Program-made: the position numbers and the translations under genes
Notes under the pieces: generated by a model
The model's database searches: none
Told to the model about the DNA's origin: nothing
What the model saw: the letters and a program-made list of their open reading frames with translations, nothing else
In this document: piece after piece, positions 11,301 through 21,562 of the stretch
Position numbering within the stretch: the first letter of the stretch is position 1
How the letters are laid out: the number at the start of each line of letters is the position of its first letter
Assembly (NCBI GenBank): GCA_905221605.1
Contig: CAJNDS010002164.1
Span: forward strand, 1-64,000
Length of the DNA: 64,000 nucleotides
Direction: 5' to 3'
Source: Symbiodinium natans
Lineage: Eukaryota > Sar > Dinophyceae > Suessiales > Symbiodiniaceae

Positions 11301-14025
11301 GAGGTTTTCGATGTTAAAGGTTTCAAGGTCACGTGAGCCTGGATTGACGATACGAGGGTCACGAGGTGCATCAGATGACAGATGACTTGGTAGCCCCCAG
11401 CCCTGGCATGGTTTTGAGATTGCGCTGCAGTCGCAGTCGCCCCTTGCAATATGCAGTAAAGCCACCAGCAGGAGCCACGGCCCGTTAGCTTGTTTCACTG
11501 CGGCGACCGGGTCAGACTTGTCGGCTCATGGGCAGTTCGTCAGAACGGCTTTTTCCAAGCGACAGAACTTACATGACAGGTGCTGAACTAGAGCCGACTG
11601 TGTCAGATGTACCCTACGTGAGTTTGGAGGCGACATGATTGTAGATGATGGCATTCTCCATCGCCAGCTTGCCTGCTAGTTCGATCCGGCTTGCATGCTA
11701 TGTTAAAAGAAGCCGATGTGCATGATGTGCTTGCGAGGTAACAATATCTCCAATAACTCCATGACTGATGGCCCCAGCTTTATGGATGCCTGCGTAGAGG
11801 ACAAGAATAAGCCCTGACCGTCAGACCCAAGCCCGACACGCCACCTATGCCATTGTCAAACACTGCCCACTGCCGAAAAAGTTCCTGCCTAAAAAGGCTA
11901 CGCATCGCGACACGGTGCAGACGATGCTGCACCCATCTGAGGCGGATTCGAAGTTTGTCGATGTAGCCATGCAGGGTCTCTTCTATTGGTGTTGGTCTTC
12001 TTCAGAGCCTTTTGTGGGCAAGGGCCAGACTTCAGACTCGAGCCCAAATCTCCGGATAACTCCCTTAACACAGCAAACTATGCCAGTGCTAAAGTCGCGC
12101 AGAAGAGTCGGGAAGTTACCAAAGCCTGCCGAGACCCCGAAGGATTGGTGACATGTTGTGTAGCTTATTGCGGCTCGTGGGAGGGTTCTGGGGAAGCTTT
12201 GGAAGTTTAATTCATGTGTTTGGCAGGAAGGTTGGCGTTGGAAGAGTTTTAACTCCGGTGGTTTGGAGACTTCCTTGCGACTCTTTCTTGTTGGCTTAGC
12301 CTCCTCAGGGTCTCCCAGAACTCATGTGTGGCTTTGATTGATGAGGGTTGATGATTGAGGGGAGGCTCAGCCTCAAGCCTACTTGCTTTGCATGGATGTG
12401 TCCGAAAACGCGGTCAACGCCGTCCCGCAAGAACAGGTTTCCAAATCACTCAACATGCCTCAAAGCCTTCAGCGGCCTTTTCCAAAATGTGAAAACGCAA
12501 CTGCGTGAAAGCCAGCCGCAACCCAATGTATGAGTTCAACAATAGTTTGCATGCACGAGCTGAGAGCAACAGCCCTCTTCTGCAGGTTCAGCGTTGTGGG
12601 GTAGACAGGGGCTACTTCAGAAGCTCGCCCACGGCTTTCATTGGATTTGGGGTCCATGATGCCTCCAGGCGGACAACCTGCCAACGGCGTTGGGCGTCCG
12701 CGTCTGGGATCGTGCCATCCCTCAGCTGGAGGTGCGGATTTCGCATCCGAGGATTTCGCTCTGGGTGCAGCATAGAATGTTAGCCAGAAGAGAGAAAGGG
12801 CCATTGCTGATTCACGCAATGTGTTTCATGCTTGCTTCATGGTTCTGTGCTTGGGAAAACCCGAGTGCCCACAGATTGGCCACAACAAGCGCCTGGCCGA
12901 CGTCAAGGAAAGCCTTGCCGACGCCGGGGTGAAGGGAGCCTCAGCCACAATGAAGGGGCGAATCGGGATTGGGCCGAATGTGGCGGGGTTGTGTTGTCGG
13001 GGACAACGGCATCATGTATGTACAATAGACTGCCCGCGCAGCTGAGCCATCGCCCTGAACAATAGGCGCTTGTGCAGCTTGTGCTCGTCGCAACATGTTC
13101 CTAGGCATGTACCTTGCGGGCAACTATGTCGGTGGAGCCCCTTGGCAACAAACGGCCCAGCTTCCCTAAACCCTAAACCGAAAACCCTAAGCCCTAAGCC
13201 CTAAATCTGGTTGCGCTTCCTCTTTCTCAGCTGTACCCGAAGGCATGGCCCTGTGACTGCCCCCAAACCGCCCAACCTGCCGGCCTCCTTTCCAGTGTTC
13301 CAGGGGCAGGTTCCAGGCTACAGGTTCATGGTAAATTACTGTAGCTCCTGACAGCCTTAGGTTGCACTGGGGCGTTGCCTCTCGGCTTTTGAGCTGTTGG
13401 TGTCGTCTCTCGAGTTCGGCTTCACAGTTCTCGTGTGGACATCAGCATGCGTACTCGCAAGCCCTACTTCTGCAACGAATGGAAGCCCTTGCGAGTGTTA
13501 TGCTTGACTTCGTGCTTCAGCCTTTCTGGTGTGTTTCAGGAGTTGGTGTTGAACTGTTATTTGTGCAAGGGCTGAGAGTTGTGCATCTGGAGAATGCACC
13601 TTCCACCTCGCGGCCACCGAGACACGAACTGCACTTATCCCTCACAAGGGTTCAGCAGCCCTTGAGATTCAGTGCCTTGCCGAGGCGTGGAGTTTGGTAT
13701 TGAAATTGCCAACGAGGCCTGGGCTGGGATGGAATATTTGCGGGAGTACCTGCAACCCTAAACCCTAGACCCCACAACGCTTCGCATTCAGGGGCTCGCA
13801 GTGCATCCTCTGAGTCACATCTTGTGTTTTTCTTTGCGCCGCTCCTCCTCCTGCTGCTGCTGCCGCTCCTCCTGCTCTTCGAGGGGGGGGCCTCCCTCCC
13901 CCCCATCCAGCCCCTGTCAACAACCCTTCGGCTGGCCAGAGATCCTTGTCAGTGGGTTGGGAATGCATCCGCAGGTGGTTGAGTTCATCAAAGTGGACGC
14001 AAAGCAGCCCACGCTCCTTGCCTGA
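2320..14025 (+). CDS. PPOX: Protoporphyrinogen oxidase (HemY/PPOX type), multi-exon, 5' end missing
   Basis: PPOX oxidises protoporphyrinogen IX to protoporphyrin IX, the last step shared by haem and chlorophyll synthesis, normally in plastid or mitochondrion. Exons were read by homology in family order: 2320-2462 (FQRLIDPFVSG), 2625-2681 (VYAGDPSTLSAEAA), 2751-2777 (KAGSL), about 5105-5210 (GQTVGSFREGLKQFSDALSL), 5441-5475 (VQLNWKLKKL), 5810-5872 (VHVLDYDTPNGSVRL), 6153-6222 (ETLSAIRYPRVAAVT), possibly 6713-6770, 7354-7381 (TIYSSSLFP), 7514-7560 (KIMLLHYIG), 7733-7770, 8296-8322 (MTEGELVE), 11897-11941, 12669-12731 (LGVRVWDRAIPQLE), 12875-12935, 13105-13136 (LAGNYVGG), 13361-13385 (VALGRC), 13685-13716, 13975-14025 (stop). 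From 7354 on, reading phases agree across every join except the 13385/13685 one, where the boundary is unclear. Donors are about three GT, seven GC and two GA. The N-terminal dinucleotide-binding motif was not found. The 8.32-11.90 kb intron holds a whole HEAT-repeat gene. Confidence 0.88.
2820..5090 (+). other. PPOX intronic region
   Basis: This stretch lies between the PPOX exon ending near 2777 and the one carrying the GQTVGSF motif. It holds degenerate CCCTAAA-type repeats (for example 4180-4330) and a TCC-rich microsatellite at 4872-4927. A small PPOX exon joining KAGSL to GQTVGSF is expected here, but I could not place it with confidence. Confidence 0.5.
4872..4927. repeat. (TCC)n microsatellite
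   Basis: Imperfect TCC tract interrupted by TCG units, inside a PPOX intron. It gives poly-Ser or poly-Glu reading frames that are not genes. Confidence 0.9.
6584..6660. repeat. Foldback (MITE-like) element in PPOX intron
   Basis: Inverted arms at 6584-6611 and 6635-6660 share AAAAG, a C-run, AAAAGGCC and TAATTT, with single-base indels, around a short loop. The length of about 77 bp and the lack of coding potential fit a non-autonomous foldback element. It lies in the PPOX intron after the exon ending near 6222. Confidence 0.7.
8614..10756 (+). CDS. HEAT-repeat protein nested inside a PPOX intron
   Basis: The long first exon runs from ATG 8614 (or ATG 8689, which starts MESAADQLTSWDANTRKF) to about 9800 and codes for roughly ten tandem HEAT repeats of about 30-38 residues. 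Recurrent blocks are of the type DPDAEVRCEAVRALG, HVKVRRAAVQALGRVG and DPGVRQSAVKVL. The reading then turns noncoding, but HEAT coding resumes at about 10107-10160 (LDEDWHVRLATVVALGDL), perhaps at 10522-10545, and at 10610-10756 (SLRQVRRSAVAALEKMG, then GDANPAVRSHAEEAL and a TGA stop). So the protein goes well past the first exon. HEAT solenoids of this PBS-lyase-like type act as protein-binding scaffolds; no enzyme motif is seen. The gene lies wholly between PPOX exons 8296-8322 and 11897-11941 on the same strand. Confidence 0.87.
13150..13210. repeat. Telomere-like CCCTAAA cluster in a PPOX intron
   Basis: About six degenerate copies of CCCTAAA/CCCTAAG lie in the intron between the PPOX exons 13105-13136 and 13361-13385. 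Confidence 0.8.
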
Positions 14026-16599
14026 ACTGCAGCTCTTTCGTTGAGCTGGCAGAATTTGGAAGAATATGCTTGGCCCGACCCCGAACTTCTTGCCTGTCGA
14101 AGCGTGGGGATTTCGGGGCCTACACCCAAAATCCTAGATGCTACCGTACCAAAAAAGTGTAGCTTGAACCGGTGCCGCTAAAAAGCCCCGTCGAAAGCCC
14201 CAACGGCCCCACCCCTCCTGCCCCAAACCCTACTGTAGCCCCCATTTGAGTAATCTGATTTCCATGCCACTAGGGAAGTATCCTGGCCCTAAACCATCCT
14301 AATGCATATGAAGACCTCAACGTGCAGGCCAGCGTGAGGGACAGCTCCTGTGGAGCTCCTGATTTTTCCAGATGTCGGCTCTGGGCTTCAGGGCTTCAAA
14401 GGCTCCAGTATCTAAGGATAGCTGGGGGTTGATTTAAACCCTAAACCCTAAACCCTAAGCCCTAATTTAATTGGTTTTAGGGCAGCTCAGTGTATGTCGG
14501 GGTTTTCGCCGGTTTGTCGGGTTTGGACAGGGTTAGGGCTTTGGGCTTCAACCTCAAGGGGGCAAGGTTTTCGTGGGGTTCTCCTGGTTGGGCTGTGAAG
14601 ATTTGGCATGGTGCTTTGCTGGAGTTGTGGCGAACCCTTTGGCAGCCGGGAGATGTTCTGAAGCTCTTGGCCCCATTCTAACCTCACCACCCTCCTCACA
14701 TACAGTTTGTCAAAGATCCGAGTCAACGGCCACAGCCAGACTTCCCAAGCATCCTGATTCGGTGCAGTTGGAGTAGAGCTAGAGAAGTATGTAACGCAGC
14801 AACTAGTTAAAGCCCTTTGGCCCACGATTCTGCTGGACTTCTGGATGCCCCTACGAACCCAAACATACCTCTGCACCTTCACATCCAAAGCTGCATTTTC
14901 GAATCGAAAGACCCTGAAGCCTCAGCCTGCGCTTTGCAGCGTCCGCACACAGCTGCCGACACACGAAACTGAAACTAGCGCCTGGTGGCCCTCCGTTTTT
15001 CCCTCAGTTCAGGCTCCTGTGCTCCTGTGCTTGTGGCTACGCAATCTCCAACGCAACGTCCAGCTTCCATGCTCAGAATCACCATAGAGCTGGGCCTGCT
15101 TGGCTTCAGTTTTCGAGTCGCAGCTCCAGCTCGCGCTCACGCCAAGAGGGCGTGTGCCCCGGTTTTTAATGGGAGGCTTTGCACCCGGCAGGGGTCGCCT
15201 CAACCTGGCGGACATGCGCGGCGAGGCAGCAGAAAACCCAGATGTCGCGAGACTGGCTTTATAATCTGGTGCACGGGATGAAGATGCATGGGTGCTGAGA
15301 TTTGCCCAATGAGAGCCTTGTTGGGATCCAGCTTTTGCCACGTTGGAAGCAGGTCGCCCAATTATCAAAGCTTTGGCCCAAGGACGGAGGTTTTAAAGAC
15401 ACGACCTGTTGTGGGCACACAGGACGAAGCGCTTGGCAGGCTTAGGCATCTCCTTGGGCAACAGTCCGTCATCTGCCCAAAGCCTGGAGCTCGAAGCCGC
15501 AGCCCTCAACCCGAACCCCCCCACACCATCCCACACCCCAAACCAGGAAAAAACTCTGAGGATTGACTGGAACTTTCTGCCTTGCCCAAACCTGCTAGCC
15601 CAACTAACCTGCTGAGCCAATACCTGACATCTTTTGATGCCATGCCGGTGTGGACGGAGATCCGCCTGCCCGCTGTGGAGCCGCTGGGAGAGCATCGTGC
15701 AAGCTTTCTTCTTTGTGCAAGAGACCGAAGTGGTTTTCAGTTTTCAGAGATGGCCCTTCCTGATAGCTACTCTCACGTATACGGCGCGGGCCTCCACAGA
15801 TGAAGCTTGAAAGAAGGTCGAGTTGAAGTGGCTTGGGAATGGTAGACGAGGGTGTGCTGCTGATGTGTGATGGAACGGGATGTCAGCTCGCCCCACACGC
15901 GCGAGTGCCGAGGCAAGCCGAGATTTTTGCCGAGGCGGCTGCGGGTTTCTAAGGGCGTAAATAAGCTTCGAGGCCTGGATGCACAAGAAGATGAAAAACT
16001 AAAGCAGTATTAAGCATCCCCTTACTCACCGACGATATACGTGAAACATGCCCAATTGTTTTGTCTTCTTGTGCATGTTCTGCATATGTAGATGCACATG
16101 TACATGTACATATCTACTTGTATAGAGCGACCGTGTGTGCAACTTTTCCTGGCGCAGTTCCTACATCTTCTCGCCTTTCGCACATGGAAAGCATTCTAGC
16201 TCCAATCCCCAGTGTCTGAGAAGGCATATCCTCCTCGAAGACCTCCTCTGCTGCAGCGTTCGCTGTGGCTCCGCTGCAGGGAGCTGCACCGGTGTTCTGT
16301 CGGTATGGGTTCCAATGTAAGCCCCGAATGCCGAAAGCCGAAGCCAAGCCCCAGTCGCACAAGCTCCGGTGAGAGACCCGAGTCTCTAGAGAACCTACCC
16401 ATGGAAGGTTTACGCCAGACAGCCGGCCAGGCACGGGAAGTGCAGCATCAGACACAGTGGTGGTAGCCATATTTCCAAGGGACAGCTGCAGGAATCCCAA
16501 TCACGTGGTTTCTTCAGGGCGCCCTGAAGATAGGAGCATGGCAGCTTCACCCAACAGGCCTTGACAATGCACCGACAGGCATGAATCCTGTGAGGCGCT
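14026..16599. other. Intergenic or intronic sequence with few exon-like islands
   Basis: After the PPOX stop there is no recognisable gene. Positions 14436-14465 hold a CCCTAAA cluster. An open stretch at about 15610-15720 (reading FDAMPVWTEIRLPAVEPLGE) has coding-like composition and may be an exon of an unknown gene. Nothing else stands out. Confidence 0.4.
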
Positions 16600-17060
16600 G
16601 CTGTGGACAGCGACGAGGACGAGGCCGGGGCGGCAGAGAACCTGGCGCAGGAGCACTCGGCTTCAAGTTTTTTGTGGAGGAGATAACGCAGCTCATGCGG
16701 TTACAGGGTTAAGGAGGGCTTTGCAACTTACAGGGTTGAGGCAAAGAGATGTGTCTCGGTTATTTAATTGATGTTTTGCTTGGCTTGGTTCACGGCCCGC
16801 TGAAGCTGGTTCCAGGGCGGCTGAGCAAGGTGGATGAAGGTTTGCATGGACTGTCTAGCAGATCCCGGCAAAGTGAATTGTACTGTGGGATATATTTTTA
16901 AATTCCATGGGTTGGAATTGGGAAGAAGGCCGCCCCGGCACTGACCATTCTTGCCACGCCGAGCCCTCAAGCCATTTTTGCTTTCCAAGCTTAAAGCCGA
17001 AAGGACCTACTGAGCGCGGTGGTCGCGTTGGATGTGGACAGGGTCACCTACTGTCGCAGC
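16600..17060 (+). CDS. Possible small exons of an unrecognised protein
   Basis: Positions 16605-16665 read as an acidic peptide (VDSDEDEAGAAENLAQEHSA) and 16672-16710, in another frame after an AG, as FFVEEITQLMRLQ. A third stretch at 17000-17055 (LSAVVALDVDRVTYCRSL) also looks coding. They could be exons of one acidic gene. No family is recognised and the exon joins are unproven. Confidence 0.25.
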
Positions 17061-17750
17061 CTTGTCCAGATGCCTTGGGGCTTAAATTCCAAACTCCTCA
17101 TAAGCCCGGCATTAATAGTACCAGTACTGCTAGTAATACGGGGTGCTGGGTTGCTGCTGTATTATGCTGTATTCTCCACGTTTGCTATGTTATTGTTGTT
17201 TTTGTTTTTTGTTGATATCTTCTTGTCATAGCAATAGCCTGCAATAGCTAATAGTTTAAATGGCAAGATCCAGAGCAAGCAGCAAGAGTAATAGTAAATC
17301 GGGAATGGCAATGCACAATGTGTTCACACAACAGACAAGGCCTAGATATGGGGCGCGGGGCAAGAGAGGGAAACGGTATTGTTGTCGAGAGGAGGGGTGA
17401 GGGTGTAAGGCCGTGCACGTGCGCCAGCTTGCGCCGTTCGATGCCTCCTCTCGCACTGCTGGCTTGGGGCTTGTTCCAGAGGACTCCATAGCCCCAGTTT
17501 TGCACTATGCAAGGCCTCGCCGCGGCCCGGCGCCGGGGTGATGGAGCAGCGCAAGTGAGGAGGCGGTCTGGCTCAGGGAGAGAGGGTTTAACTTATAGGT
17601 GTGTGTAGCCCAGTCGGAAGAGTCTTAGACAAGTTAGAAAGATGCCCCAATAATCGTCTGCTATCGGCATGTCAGCAGAGGCAACCTGTTCCAACATGTT
17701 CTGTTGTGCTACAGCGAGCTCTCGTCAACCATTGCTGGTGTCTCAAAGTG

Positions 17751-17771
17751 CTTGAGCCAAAATGGCTTCGG
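17751..17771 (-). other. Relict dinoflagellate spliced-leader (DinoSL) sequence
   Basis: The reverse complement of these 21 bases matches the conserved dinoflagellate spliced leader (core GCCATTTTGGCTCAAG) at 20 of 21 positions; the single change is at position 4. A functional SL RNA gene would have a GT donor right after CAAG. Here the next bases on the - strand are CACTTTGAG, so this is not an SL RNA gene. The natural reading is a trans-spliced mRNA that was reverse-transcribed and inserted in - orientation and has since decayed. The - strand ORF behind it is only seven codons long. Confidence 0.8.
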
Positions 17772-17788
17772 TTTAGGGTTTTGGCTCC
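17754..17788. repeat. Inverted repeat over the SL relict
   Basis: GAGCCAAAA at 17754-17762, the end of the SL relict, is mirrored exactly by TTTTGGCTC at 17780-17788, with a 17-base loop that contains GTTTAGGG. Confidence 0.75.
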
Positions 17789-18167
17789 TGCCTAGCATGC
17801 CCCATAGGCGAAGCTACATGCAGTGAGCGCATCTCTTCTAGACAGCAAGAAACATTCATGCCAGCACGCGCGAGTCAGAAAAGCATCTAGTTGCTCACGC
17901 TGGAACGAAACAGGACAGCCGACAGGGAGAAATACGCGGAATCTCCGACAGAGATCCACGCTGTCATGAGCTCGAAGTGTCGCACGTAACCAAGTGACCC
18001 AAGATTTGACGAAGCTACGCCCAGCAACCCTTAAGCGCACTTGCAGCAATAAAGATATGGAGCCCAACTCACGGCAGCATGCCCAACACCTAAATGCAAG
18101 CACTCAACACTTGTTGAAGAAAGAACTCTTTGTCTACCGTTGCCCAAGACACCCTCCACCGGCTTTC

Positions 18168-19541
18168 ATGGCGAATGTACGTGCCGGATCTATCAAGGCC
18201 CAGCGCGAGGCGCTGCGCAGGGCCCTGGCACAGTGCCGGGAGCTGTCTCATCAAGTGAAACAAGAGATTGCAGATGCCTCCAAGGAGGAGATGCAGACGG
18301 AAAGGAAGCTTGAGCAAAGTACACAGGACTTTCGAGTGCGCCTGGCTAGCCTGTCCTCGCAACCACCAGTGCTCACGACTGCAGCCTTGCAGGAAGCTCT
18401 GAGTGCTGCCCAAGCACAACTCGCTGAGGACGAAAAGCGCTTGTCCTTCGGCTTCTTCGAGCGCTGGCGCAAGTGTTTGGACCTGAAAATCCGTGCCGGT
18501 GGAGCTGTCGAGCACAAAAATGCCGTCGGCAATCCTGGTAGAGAGCAGGGCTTCGCCAACGCCGACGCGATGGCGGAAGCCTGTGCGGAAGCAAAGACCA
18601 TCGCCTTGAAGACATCCGCCTTCGCAGAGCAACGGGCCGAGGCCCAGCGCTGGCTGCTGCGGTTTCGCAGTGACCTGCGCGCAGAAGAAGTCGAGACCGC
18701 CACCTTGTGCCAGCGGCTGGCAGAGGAAAGACGGCAGTCCAACGAATGGTGGGAGTGGCACATGGCAAGGCTTCCTGAATATCATGGAGACCTTGAAGGT
18801 CTCCGGCAGGCAGAGGGCTTCGCCAAGACCATGCAGTTGAGCAAGCAAGCGAGCCAAGCCAGGCTTCGGAGTCAACTCCAGGAGCAAGAGTTGGCCGAAG
18901 AACGGCTAGCACTTGCAAGAGAAGTTGTCGGCAAGGAAGAGGGTGAGGTGGAACACATGTTCGTCCTTCTGCAGGAGCACGAAGAGCAGCAGCAGCGCCT
19001 GGCGCGGCAAGCCGTGCTGGAACCACACAAAGTGGACCGCATTCAACAAGTTCAGCACTCAACTGAGCGGCTGCGCGAGGCATGCTCCTTGAAAAGTCAG
19101 CTGGAGCTTGCCAGTGAAGAGGCTCGCAAGACAGAGGTTGATGCGAAAGTTGCCCGAGCAGAGTTGCACACAAGATGCGCTCGGGCATCTGAAGAGCTGC
19201 GTGATGCGGAGAGGCACTTGCAGTTCCTTAGGGAGATTCGTGCTCGCGAGTTCAGCACTCTCGGCGACTTTGAGCGAGAGAAACGCCAGCTATTGCAGGT
19301 CTATCGGCAGGAAGCAGTGGAGCACGATCGGACCAAGTGTCGGCTGCAGTCCCCTGGTAATCCCGGTTCCACCAATGCTGTGCCAAGCCAGCTCCCTTCG
19401 GACCAAAGACATGTCCAAAGCGAGGATGGCTTTGGCCACTGTGGCATCGGCCCATCAGGACGCTCACGACGTGAGGATTACCTTCACTCTCGAGTCGAGG
19501 TTCCCCTGCAGCAAAGATCTGCACAACGACGGCCATTGTGA
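18168..19541 (+). CDS. Coiled-coil protein, unrecognised
   Basis: An open frame of 457 codons starts at ATG 18168 (MANVRAGSIKAQREALRRAL); the frame is open upstream to 17994, with another ATG at 18057. From about residue 10 to 400 the protein is nearly all charged helix rich in Glu, Arg, Gln, Leu and Ala, with heptad-like spacing (for example QLQEQELAEERLALAREVVG and REACSLKSQLELASEEARK). This predicts long coiled coils, as in structural or flagellar/centriolar scaffold proteins. A short non-helical break sits near residues 110-130. The last 60 residues lose coding character. A splice at about 19353 (GTAATC after CCCCTG) into another frame is possible, so the C-terminus is uncertain. There is no signal peptide or membrane segment. 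Confidence 0.7.
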   Translation: MANVRAGSIKAQREALRRALAQCRELSHQVKQEIADASKEEMQTERKLEQSTQDFRVRLASLSSQPPVLTTAALQEALSAAQAQLAEDEKRLSFGFFERWRKCLDLKIRAGGAVEHKNAVGNPGREQGFANADAMAEACAEAKTIALKTSAFAEQRAEAQRWLLRFRSDLRAEEVETATLCQRLAEERRQSNEWWEWHMARLPEYHGDLEGLRQAEGFAKTMQLSKQASQARLRSQLQEQELAEERLALAREVVGKEEGEVEHMFVLLQEHEEQQQRLARQAVLEPHKVDRIQQVQHSTERLREACSLKSQLELASEEARKTEVDAKVARAELHTRCARASEELRDAERHLQFLREIRAREFSTLGDFEREKRQLLQVYRQEAVEHDRTKCRLQSPGNPGSTNAVPSQLPSDQRHVQSEDGFGHCGIGPSGRSRREDYLHSRVEVPLQQRSAQRRPL

Positions 19542-19559
19542 TTGCTGAAAAGCACAAAA

Positions 19560-20270
19560 AAAAACGCCTGCTTGGTTAGCACCTTGTGGAGCCGCATGCC
19601 CCTGATATCGTCGACCAGTTGTGATGGACCAATGCGTCTGTAAGGAACTCATTGTATGTGGGCTCCATTGGGTTTGCGTAGCCTCGTGATGGGACTCTCA
19701 CGCTCTAAGTTTAGCATCCCAGATCCTCGCAAGCCTCAACTCAACCAGACCTGATGACATGGCCAAGGCCCAACGCCAACCCTTTAAAGAGCCAATAGAC
19801 AACATAGAGAGCGAGAGAGCGAGAGAGCGAGCAAGAGAGAGGCAACCTTGATCACGGCTACCTAAGTGTCACCCCAAGAGACTTGTTACTCGGGCCCATC
19901 TGAGCGGGCCTCCGAGGGAAGGAAGAAAGGCGCAAGGCTGAAGATCACGCACCGGCCAGGAATTCAGGCGCGCGCTGCGCGCGGGGCCCTAAAAGAAAAG
20001 AGGCTCCCTGAAAGAAAACAGGACTTCCCTAGCCTCGAGATGGAGAAGGAGAAGAAGCATGAGAAAGACAAGGAGAACAAGAATTAAGAAGATGTGCCTG
20101 CAGGGTACTGGCGCTTCCGGACCCGGTGCGCGGCTCAGTCGGGGCTGGTTCAAGGGCGCGCAGTTCCCCACTTTGCATCTTGCACAGTCTTGCATCTGGC
20201 CGATGGTGGAATGCTGTCGATGTCATGGAAGCACCTTTCGAGCCTTCGTAGCTTGATGCGGCTTCTGCTC
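19560..20270. other. Noncoding stretch with GAGA tract
   Basis: No supported gene. 19806-19845 is a GAGAGAGC-type microsatellite and 20030-20090 is a purine-rich GAGAAGGAGAAG stretch that yields Lys/Glu-only peptides. Confidence 0.5.
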
Positions 20271-20275
20271 TACAG

Positions 20276-20362
20276 CCACATGGGCATGGAGGATGGCAAC
20301 ACTCCGCTCCACCGCTGCCTGGCCGCGTCACCGGCCGAAGGTGTGGTTTCAGCGTTTTGCAG
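20276..20362 (+). CDS. Ankyrin-like exon
   Basis: An 87-bp open stretch is bounded by CTACAG upstream and CAG|GTGGGG downstream, both good splice sites. It reads HMGMEDGNTPLHRCLAAS and continues for about ten residues. DGNTPLHRCLAA fits the ankyrin consensus (DG.TPLH.A...). Flanking ankyrin exons were not found, so the parent gene is unknown; it could belong to the WW-domain gene downstream. Confidence 0.45.
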
Positions 20363-20659
20363 GTGGGGTTGAGGCAGTCTGACGCAAAGTTTCAGGTGCC
20401 TTGTGCTTGAACTTGTTTTGGGGTTGGCTTTCAATACAGGGGGTTGCAAGGAAGAGATACGTTCAGGGGCGGCAAGTAAATCGAATTCTGGGGTGATTGT
20501 TGAGGCCCACCCCTCCCATGACCAAGCATGCCGAATCTTGAAAGGTCACGGGGCGGTAGCTCTTCACCTTCATTCCCTGAACCTTCGCTTATTTCGCCTT
20601 AAACGCATGAAGGTGTGAACGCCGGAGTGGATGTGAGAGAGAAAAGAGGCGAGCGAGAG

Positions 20660-21540
20660 ATCTGTGAAAAGATGGAACGCGCCCCGCGCTGCTTGTGGCT
20701 TAAAAGCGTGTGCCGCGCGCGCTGCTAGGGGCGATTACTGCGCAAGAAGCTCCGGCCTAACGGAGCTGGTTTGTAACCTGACCCATACCCATACCCCCAC
20801 CCAACACAGCGCCTTCAGCCCCAGGGGACGTCCCCAGCTAGTTTCCGAGTCTTGGCACAAGGATGTCCCAAGTCACACATGTGCCCATGTTGGGGGTTTC
20901 GTGCCCCTAAGCCCTAAGCCTAAGCCCTGAGCCTAAACCCTAAAAGGAACCTCCCGCCCCCCAACAAAACCCTACGTAAACCCTAAACCTCGAGATAGTC
21001 GGGGGCCCTTCTGAAACAGAGCCGCCTGCAATGCTGAGTGGCAGAGTGCAGGGCGCAAATGGCACCTCGGCTCAGCTAGTACAGCGTGTGTTATTATTCA
21101 ACCTCACATTTTTGTCTACGCATATGTGTATATATATATATATGTGTGTGTATGTATATATATATACATACATAAGCATATGCAAATTTATATTACGCAG
21201 ACAAAATTCATGAAACCATGATGCAATATTCCGTACTTTGTATCTTATGCGATATGTATTCTTGTAAAAACATGCTCAGTATTGATGTGATAGTATATAG
21301 TCTTCTTTCTACAAAAGCCCATGCAGGTCTGGGCTCGTGCGTTGTGCGACCAGAGTTGATGTTGATGGCAGCAAGTGTTGGCTTGTTCGGCCCAGAATTA
21401 GGGCGACAGACTATCTAGAGTCGAGATGAACTCCTTCAACTCGCCCTGACATCAATATGACGACTAGTTCCTAAAAGCGTAGACCTTAGCCACCTCCGAA
21501 CAACGGGGGGTTTAGTCGATTGCCTGTCAGGAACCCCCAA
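20660..21540. other. Noncoding; CCCTAAA cluster and AT-rich microsatellite
   Basis: 20905-20990 holds degenerate CCCTAAA/CCCTAAG copies. 21129-21180 is an alternating TA/TG tract. No exon is supported. Confidence 0.5.
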
Positions 21541-21562
21541 CCCCCGACTCTCTTGACCTCAG

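Noticed and set aside
18090-19188. Two - strand ORFs of 265 and 271 codons
   Set aside because: They are shadows of the + strand coiled-coil ORF, whose composition is far more protein-like.
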